A stretch of DNA of 64,000 nt from Pyropia haitanensis. Its lineage: Eukaryota; Rhodophyta; Bangiophyceae; Bangiales; Bangiaceae. The stretch covers positions 2,135,874 to 2,199,873 of the forward strand of contig SDUX01000002.1 in the NCBI GenBank assembly GCA_008729055.1. Direction: 5' to 3'. The notes under the pieces were generated by a model. That model was not told the origin of the DNA, made no database searches, and was given only the letters and a program-made list of their open reading frames with translations. The translations under genes were made by a program, and so were the position numbers. Shown here in pieces: positions 56,761 to 64,000 of this stretch (its first letter is position 1; each line of letters starts with the position of its first letter).

Positions 56761-57019
56761 GAGTACAGGCGTTTTTGAGATGGTCTTCAAAGCTAGGCAG
56801 AAACCCGCGCCCATAATCATGGTTCGAAATGCTAGTGATTACCATCTGCACTTCATAGTTGATTTATGTTTTTCAGTTTCTGTCAAACAAGATTCGGTAA
56901 GCTACGTACACAAGGGCACCATGATCAACAGCGGTAACATCCCCGAACAGTATTCGTTGAAGGCGACGCTGATTAGAAGTAGTCATTGATCAAAACAGCA
57001 ACATTTATTGCACCTCATT

Positions 57020-57430
57020 GGTCAACAACTGCTGTTGTCGCCATGACACAAAATTTGGGGAGATATAGATCAAAGTTCACAACCCGAAGGCCAGCAACAC
57101 AGTCTTTCAAGAACAAATGATGCGTACTCGTTCGAAGCTTACGAGACATGGTTCGCGCTTGGACTCATGTCGAATGAGACGTGAATGCGATATAGCGCTT
57201 CGCCACAACGTTCGCTTGATTTACAGGTTGCACGTTGATACGTGACTTATTCAGAGGAAAATGAGTTCACGTAATATCTGCGGATTTTGGACGAGTTTTT
57301 GTGCGCTGCGCACACTACGCAAAATGTGCTAAGTCTCAGTCTTCTTTATTTGGGCACGTGGCTGAAGTCCATTCTGAAGACAGTCTCGGTGATTGCGCGT
57401 CCACGTTGGTCCTAGATTGCATCCTTTTGG
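57020..57430 (+). repeat. Diverged tandem repeat, copy B
   Basis: Second copy of the 56220-56760 repeat. Overall similarity is modest, so the duplication is old. It has no open frame comparable to the 92-residue minus frame of copy A. Confidence 0.55.
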
Positions 57431-58011
57431 TTATGCATGCGCTGTGCTGCAAGGGCACTAAGAAATTTCGATTCGACTTCTTAGTACAATGTTGGCAAAT
57501 TCGAGATGATATTCGAAACTAGTCAAAGAAACGGCCCTACAATTCCAGTTCGCATTGCTTTGTCTACTTTTTTCCCCTATTAAAATTTTAAACGGTAGAA
57601 GTTCGTCGGGTTACATAATCAGTCAGTGTATATTTCCGGATAGAGTAACATGACGACTTGTTAGGCTCTTTATCTGAAAACATACGTTCAATTCGAATTC
57701 TCTCATTTATCGTGAGCAATAGCTGCTGCAGAGCATGTTCGGGGATGCAATACGATGAAGCGTCGACAGAAAGCGCCGTCCAATAGCTGAGTCAGTCATG
57801 TTTTTGCGTTCGCACCGCCGGCCTTACGTGAGATTTCTGGCGGTGTTTTTTTGTTTGCAGACCCGCATGCTGCTGAGCCGTGTGAACAAGCTGCAGAAAA
57901 CTAGCTTCGCGCATGCCTTCACAAGAGAATTTGATGCCACCTGCCTTACTATCTGAAATAGACCTTGAGGCATGCTCAGCGCACTTTATTCAATGCTACT
58001 CTACCAACGAG

Positions 58012-58627
58012 TCAAGGACCGGGCGTGCTGGAAGCGTCCTCTGTGGACGTCGTTGGCTGGGCGCCCTTGTTCTGCACCTTTCGCGGCTGGTGGTACAGCA
58101 CCTGCGGATCAACATTAACCAGACCAGACGCCAGCATCAGGCCGTGGTTGCCGAGGAACACACATGTCAAGATGCCAAGATCCAAGCAGCAGTCATTCGT
58201 GCGTCAGTACGCGCCGTCACATGAACCACACCAGCACGATACTGACTCTCACGCGGTGCAAGCACAGCAGCCTGCTCATCGACTTCGTTCGAAAGAACGA
58301 CGAATCTGGCCTCGCAGCCCCGCCCGACCAGCAATCCCACGTCCAATAGCGCACAATGAGGTACCGTCCGGCAACGTTGAAGCCACTCAGCCGTTCCACT
58401 GCTGCCTTCGCGTCGTAGATGTCCTCGTACACTACGTACGCGGTGCCACGGGTTCCAGGCGCCACGCCCAGGCGGATCTGTCGAACAGCGCCGTGAGCGC
58501 CAAAGATGTCGTACAGCTCCGCCGCGGATATCTTGAACGGAAGGTTGCGCACGTACAAGATGCGGTTGACTTCTGGCGGCAGGATGCGCGCGCCGCCGCC
58601 CAAAGAGCGTTTGGAGGACGACGACAT
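58012..58627 (-). CDS. SF3B6: Splicing factor SF3B6 (SF3b p14), two exons
   Basis: The SF3b subunit that contacts the branch-point adenosine in U2 snRNP. Exon 1 (58627-58355) encodes [20 protein letters not shown] and an RRM whose RNP2 (ILYVRNLPF) and RNP1-like strand ([15 protein letters not shown]) closely follow the family, through [12 protein letters not shown]. The intron (58354-58102; donor GTGCGC, acceptor CCGCAG) is phase 0. Exon 2 (58101-58012) continues [13 protein letters not shown], matching the expected VLYYQ strand, and ends at 120 aa (human 125). Reading through the intron would give an unrelated tail, so the spliced form is preferred. The usual Lys/Glu-rich C-terminal helix is replaced by a Ser/Thr/Pro-rich tail. 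Codon use is less GC3-extreme than in neighbouring genes. Another in-frame ATG at 58786 exists. Confidence 0.9.
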
Positions 58628-59330
58628 GGGGAGGGAGTGGTGGGCGGAGACACTGCCGTCGCCGGGTGCGATCGTCGACAGCGCTGCGACAGGCCGGCGG
58701 GACGTGGCAGGCATGGGCATGCGAATTGCCAGCGGTGTGTCGCACGCACGTGGCTTGATCGAGGAGTGCTTGTTGATCGAGTGCATCGCTGCAAGTCTCG
58801 GACTTGATGAGATTGTTGAGCAAGTTGGATTTCTTCACGTTTCCGTTAATTTGTTGACATGCATGCACGCGGCCGCGAAGCGCCGCATACCAGCTGCAGC
58901 CGCCGCTGCCGAGGCCACGATCTGGGCTCGGTCGCAGGGACTCGACAGTGATCGTATCGGGACACCCCTCAGCTCGGCGCGGTGCGCTTTGTTGTGGGAT
59001 ACTGCGCCAAGGCAATCGCCGTTTGGTCTCGGAACGGGTGTTGAGAGCGCAACACCACCGATTGGAGAAGGCGGGGGGAGGCATGCCACAAAGCCAAACG
59101 TGGGGGCCGACGGCGCGATGGGCTGCGTGGTGCCCCTCGCTTATCAACGACGGCAGCTTGCCTGCCGCTCGCATAAAGACGCAGCGGGCGGCGCGGGTGA
59201 GCTGCCGACCAATCCCCCACCTCCCGTGGGGGTTCCCGCCGCGAGCAATGGCCCGCCGCCACCGCCGACCCGGCGCGCCGCCCGACGGCGCCACCGGGCC
59301 GTCGAGCGCGCTCGCAGCGGCGCCGCCGTC

Positions 59331-59367
<37 letters not shown>

Positions 59368-60738
59368 GAAACCCCCCCCCGCCGGCGCGGGCACCCCCCC
59401 CTCACGGACGTGGCGGCGAAAAAAGCCAGACCCCCCCGCGCGGCGGCTCGCACCCCCCGCGTCGGCGGCGCGGGTGCTGCCTGGCAACCGTCCCGCCGCG
59501 GCGGGGCGGGCGCGACGGCGGCGGCGGCGCCCACCGCGTGGCCGCCCCGCCGCACGACCCGTCGGGCGGGCAGACGCGACCGGCGGCTGGGCACGGCGGC
59601 GCGGTCGGCGGCGGCGGCCGACGCGGCGCCGGCGGGGGCGGCGGCCGCGGCGGCGCGCGCCGCCCCAGCCGCACGCACGCGCCGACGCGGGGCGGGAGAT
59701 ACCGCCGGGACAATGGGCGACGCGCCGCGCCGGCGGCGGCGCGGCTCGCCGCCCCGCACGCCAGATCCCGGCTGCCGCCACCGCCAGATTGGGGCCCGCC
59801 CAACCTCTCATTCACCTCGCCCCGCCTCTTTGAGTGGGTGGCCACCGTGGCCGCCTGTGCGCAAACCGCGCCGCCTCGGGCGGGGCGTCGCCAAACAAGG
59901 TTCACCCAGCGTGCCGCAGCGCGCGCGCCTCGCCGCCAGTCTCTGTCAGCCCCCCCCCTCCGCCACCCCCCCCCCCCCCCCCCCGCCCGGCCCCTCTCCG
60001 CAGGCACGACTGTCTGGTGGCGGGACCGCCGCGCGATCGGGCGGTCCCCCGCCCGTCACGCGAGCGCTCTTCCATCTCCTTGCCTCTGCGGGGTGTGTGT
60101 GGTGGTGGTGGCGGCGGCGGCCGCCGCCCCCGCCGGCCACAGCCGACGCCCCCCCAGCAACAACGGCCGCCGCCGCTGCCGCCGCTGCCGGCCACGTGGG
60201 GAAGAAAACGGGCGCCGCCGGCCGCCGCCGCGCGCGGCAGCCGCGGCGGCCACGGCGGCGGCGCCAAGCGTGGCCGCCGCGGCGGTGCCTGGCAACCGCG
60301 CCGGCCGGCGGGGGAGGGGGGGAGGGGGGGGGGGGGGGGGGTCGCCGCCGCGGCCCGCGCGCGCGCCGCCCAAACGCGGGGCGCGGCGGCGCCGTTGGGC
60401 GGGCTGTCGGGTGCAGACGGCCGCGGAGGGGGGGGGGGGAGGGACGGGAGGGGAGGGGAGCGGAGGACCGGCGGTGACACCAGTGTCCGTCGGCGTGCGG
60501 CAGCCACGGCGGGCGGTGCCCGCGCGTGCCGCCGCCGCGTGGCGTGATGGGGAGCGGGAGAGGAGAGGGGGGGGGGGGTGGGGGGGGGGGGGGAGGGAGA
60601 GCGAGAGCGCGCGGCTCCCCACCCGCGGCGTGGCCACGGCGATCGCGCGCGGCTGGCCGCGGCGGTGGCGGCCGCGGGGCGGGTTGTCGGGTGCACCTGT
60701 TGCCCGCCCGCCCGCCCGCCCGTCCGCCCGCCCGCCCG

Positions 60739-60782
<44 letters not shown>

Positions 60783-60810
60783 CCCGCCCGCCTCGCCGCC
60801 GCGGCCTTGG

Positions 60811-60848
<38 letters not shown>

Positions 60849-61170
60849 CCACCGCGGTCGCCACCGCCGCTGCCGTCGCCGTTGGCGCGGCGGCAACCTC
60901 GGCCGCCACCGCCGCCGCTCGCCGGCGGCGTGGCCGGGGCCGCCCTGCCGTTGAGGCGCGCGGCACGCCCCGCCGTGCGCCGTCCCCTTCCCCCTCCCCC
61001 CCTCTACACGTCTCTGCTTTTGGGGGCCGCCGCCTTGCGTCCAACCGGGGGGCGGGCGCCACCTGGGCGTCACCCCCCCCCTCGTCCCCCACCCACCCCC
61101 CCCCCCTTTCCCCCCCCTCCCCCCCCTCGCCCCCCCCCTTGGTCCCTGCCCCCCCGTCACGGCGGGCGGC
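58628..61170. other. Divergent intergenic region
   Basis: Lies between SF3B6 (minus) and the coiled-coil gene (plus). The first 300 bp are moderate in GC and likely hold the SF3B6 promoter. From 59200 on the DNA is low-complexity and GC-only, with G-runs (60320-60340, 60570-60592) and a tetranucleotide repeat. Long ORFs here on both strands are composition artefacts. A pyrimidine-rich stretch before 61171 may be the leader of the next gene. Confidence 0.45.
60703..60792. repeat. (CCCG)n/(CCTG)n tetranucleotide microsatellite
   Basis: About nine CCCG units, then ten CCTG units, then CCCG again: a compound microsatellite of about 90 bp. Confidence 0.95.
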
Positions 61171-62337
61171 ATGGACGCCCACCCCGCCGGCGGCGTCCGC
61201 CGCCGCACCCGCCACGCGCTCACCGCCCTCCGCTCGCTGATCCCGCCGCCCGCCGGCCGCTTTCCCGTCCCCGCCGGCCGCTTCCCGGGGCCGAGCAAGG
61301 GCGGCGGCGGCGGTGGGGGGGGTGGGGGTGGGGCGGGCAGCAGCAGTGGCGCGGGGGGGGGGGGGGGGGGGGTGCCCCGGGGGGGGGCGCCGCCGGTGGT
61401 GGGGGGCGGGGGGGGGTGGAGGTGGTGGGGGGGGGGGGGGGGGAGGGGGAGGGGGAGTCGGCGGCGGAGGGGGGTAGGGGGGGGTGGCGGTGCCGCCGGT
61501 GGGGGGGGGGGGGGCGGCGCCGGCGGCAGCCCCCCCCCGGTCGGCGACGCGACGCGCCTCGGCGGCGGCGCGCACGGCAGCGGCAGCGGCACCGGCGGGC
61601 ACGTGCAGGCGCAGCTGGCCGCGGCGGGCCGTGAGGCCGCCCGCCTCCGCTCCGCCCTCTGCCGTGCCGCGGCGGCGGCGGCGGCGGCCGACGCGGCGGC
61701 GGCGGCGGCGCTCGACGCGGCCGCCGAGGACGCGCGGCGGTGGGAGGCGGCGGCGGCCGCCGCCGACGCGCGCGCCGCGGCGGCGGCGGCGGACGCGGCG
61801 GCGTCGGCGGCGGCGGCGGCGGCGGATGCGGCCGCGCGGGTGGCGGCGGAGGCGGCGCTCGCCGAGGCGGTGGCGGAGGTGCGGCGGGTGCGGGAGGAGG
61901 GCAGCCGCCTGGAGGGGGCGGTGCTGGCGCTGTCGGCGGGGGGGGGGGTGCCGCTGCCACGGCGGAGTGAGAGCAGCGGGGGGGTGGGGATGGCGTTGGG
62001 GGGGGTGGGGGGGGGGGGGGGGGGGGGGGGGGGGGGCGGCATGACACCCCGTGGCATCCGCAGCCGCAGCAGTGGCGGTGGGGGTACGGGGGGGGGGGGC
62101 GGCGACGGCAGCCGCTCGACCGCCCCATCGTCGGGGACGGCGCGCAGCCGGAGCAGCGTCGCGGGCTGGACGCCCCGCCCGTCGGGGTCACTGCCACCGC
62201 TGAGCAGCTACGCGTCGGACGGGGTGCCGAGCAGCGGCGGGCCCGTCGGCGGCAGCCTGCCGGCAACGACGCCCCGTGGGGTGCCCCCACAGCCGCAGCC
62301 CACATCCCTGCCCGGTGGCATGGCCGCCGGTGGGGGG

Positions 62338-62378
<41 letters not shown>

Positions 62379-62610
62379 CGCCGCCGCGCTGCCGTGCCTG
62401 CTGCCGCCACGGGACCCCGCGGTGGCCGCCGCGGTCGACGCGGATACGGCGGCGATGGCGGCCGCCCTCGCGGCGGTCTCCCTCGACGACCGCGTCGGCG
62501 GCGCGCCGCGGGCGGCGGTGGAGCTCGACGCCGCCGGCCGGGCGCTCCGCCACCGGAGCTCGGGCGGCAGCGACGCGGTGGCGGTGACGGGCGGCGGGTT
62601 GCCGCCCTTC

Positions 62611-62641
<31 letters not shown>

Positions 62642-63284
62642 GGGGCGTGGCGGGGGGCCCCCGCAGCAGCGGCGGCGGGAGCCTCCTCGGCGCCGCCGCG
62701 GCGGATGAGGATGGGGACGAGGCGGGCCTCCGTGGCGACGCGCGGACGCCGTCCGAGTGGGCGCCGTCGTTGGACGGCTGCTGCTACGAGCCCCAAACGG
62801 AGGGCGCCGCGACCGCCGGCGGCCGCAGCGGTGGCACCACCGGCACGGGCGGCACGGGCGGCTCGGGCGGCACGGCGGGCACCGCCAGCGGCGGGGACCC
62901 GCTGTTTGGTGGCGCCGACGCGGCGGCCGCCGCGGCCGCCGACGCGGCGCGCCTCCGCAAGCGCCTCTACGGCCTGCACCTGGCGCTGACGGAAGCGCAG
63001 GCCACCGCCGCCCGCACCGCCGCCGAGCGCGACGCGCTGGCGGTGTGGAAGGGCGCGATGAAGGCCAAGTACCTGCGCCTGCGGTCGGCGGCGGCGGCGG
63101 AGATTGGCGCGCTCAACGCCGAGATGGCCCGCGCGCGCGCGTGCGTCGCCGCCGCGGGCTGCCGCCAGGCGGCGGTGGAGGCGGCGCTGGTCGCGTACGC
63201 GCCGCCGCCAGAGGGGAAGGGGGAGGGGGGGGGGGACGCGGCGCTCGCGGATGGCAAGGGGGGGGGGGGGCGGCAACCCCAGCG

Positions 63285-63326
<42 letters not shown>

Positions 63327-63507
63327 GCCACCGCCACCGCCGCCGCCGCTGGCGGCGGGGGTGGGGGGCGGCCCCGCCGGCCACGGTCACTGGGCACCAC
63401 GACGGCGGCGGCGGGCGGCGGCGTGCCGCAGCGCCCGTCGGGCGCCGCCGCCGCCGCCGCCGCGTCACGCCGTCGGCATAGCGTGCCGGGCTGCCCGCCG
63501 CCGGCGG

Positions 63508-63538
<31 letters not shown>

Positions 63539-63603
63539 GTCGGCCGCGTCGGCCGCCGCGGCGGCGGCGGCCGCCAACGGCGCGTCCCCGCCGCGGTCCC
63601 CAA

Positions 63604-63635
<32 letters not shown>

Positions 63636-64000
63636 ACGGCGGCGGCGCCAACGGCGGCGGCGGCGGCGGCGGCGGCGCCACGGCGGTCGCGCGCGGCTGG
63701 CGGCGGCGGGCGGCCGCCCGCTACGGTGGGCGCGTCGTCCCCCCCCCCCTCATCGGCGGCATCATCACTGGTGCGGTCGGCGCCGCTCGCGATTGGCACG
63801 GCCGTGGCTGGCATGACGGGGGGGGGGCGCGGCGGCCGTGGCCACCGGGGGTACGAGGACACCCCCGCGGGGGGGGGGGCGTACCTGGGCGTCTCGCCGC
63901 CGCCAGAGCGCGTCGGGGGGGTGCCGCCGCCGCCGCCGCTGACGGCGGCGGCGACCGCCACGGCCGCCGCGGCCGCCGCGGCCGCCGCGGCCGCCGCGGC
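61171..64000 (+). CDS. Unknown coiled-coil protein, 3' end outside the window
   Basis: Starts MDAHPAGGVRRRTRHALTAL in a good context (GGCGGCATGGAC). After a Gly-rich linker a long Ala-rich coiled coil runs about nt 61600-61930 (QLAAAGREAARLRSALCRAA; AEAVAEVRRVREEGSRLEGA). A Ser/Gly/Pro-rich region with RSRSS-type phrases follows. A second coiled coil lies at about nt 62930-63200 (ARLRKRLYGLHLALTEAQAT; AERDALAVWKGAMKAKYLRL). The coding signal changes frame near G-runs at 63231-63270 and continues (RRRHSVPGCPP; YEDTPAGGGAYLGVSPPPER) to the right edge without a stop. The layout suggests a cytoskeletal or scaffold protein with phosphorylation sites, but no family is recognised. Confidence 0.5.

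Larger units (their letters stand above)
55050..58011. other. AT-rich island with repeats; no gene recognised
   Basis: GC content falls to about 45-50 %. It contains a MITE-like inverted element (55238-55755) and a diverged tandem duplication (about 56220-56760 and 57020-57430). Short ORFs lack the codon bias of the real genes. The minus frame 56851-56573 looks the most protein-like, but no family is recognised. Confidence 0.45.

Noticed and set aside
58217..58786. SF3B6 read straight through to a 189-residue frame
   Set aside because: After RYLI the sequence no longer resembles the family, while a GT-AG intron restores the VLY strand in exon 2.
58506..61634. A 1042-residue plus-strand ORF
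   Set aside because: It runs antisense through SF3B6 and then through low-complexity intergenic sequence. No codon bias or domain supports it.

Overview
The window reads as nuclear DNA of a very GC-rich eukaryotic alga. Coding regions have third positions almost entirely G or C. Proteins are interrupted by long Ala, Gly, Pro and Arg tracts, introns are few with GT-AG borders, and genes lie singly on both strands. AT-richer islands (about 7.0-8.5, 15.5-20, 22-24.6, 28.4-28.9, 33.0-33.3 and 55.0-58.9 kb) carry repeats and few genes. A lumen-type FKBP points to a photosynthetic host, and a tRNA-His split by two extra introns recalls red algae. A bangiophyte red alga (Porphyra/Pyropia type) is the best guess. 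This is inference from composition and gene content, not a database match.

0.4-15.3 kb: an F-box/leucine-rich protein (minus), a two-domain GNAT acetyltransferase resembling histidine N-acetyltransferase NAT16 (minus), a small hydrophobic protein (minus), a short orphan ORF, a four-exon oligoendopeptidase F (minus), a winged-helix protein fragment (plus) and a plastid-type FKBP (minus). 15.6-26 kb: a repeat district. It has two direct repeats 3.37 kb apart around degenerate coding sequence, a 1.2 kb GC-only minisatellite, and a 4 kb inverted repeat with arms of about 1.94 kb. 26.6-33.9 kb: an F-box protein, an intron-containing tRNA-His(GUG), and an unknown coiled-coil protein.

33.9-54.2 kb is the gene-dense core: CSE1/exportin-2 (minus) and CDC20 (plus) face away from each other across 1.6 kb, followed by a giant BRWD/PHIP-type WD40-bromodomain gene (minus). 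54.3-58 kb is repeat-bearing and AT-richer. SF3B6 (splicing factor p14, two exons, minus) and an unknown coiled-coil protein running off the right edge close the window.

Several genes (F-box/LRR, GNAT, FKBP, CSE1, BRWD, both coiled-coil genes) change reading frame exactly at runs of G or C. Their coordinates below therefore span more than one frame. The breaks most likely reflect homopolymer length errors, though unannotated introns or real frameshifts are not excluded. Recognisable cellular roles are protein turnover (two F-box proteins, the APC/C activator), nuclear transport, chromatin reading and splicing.
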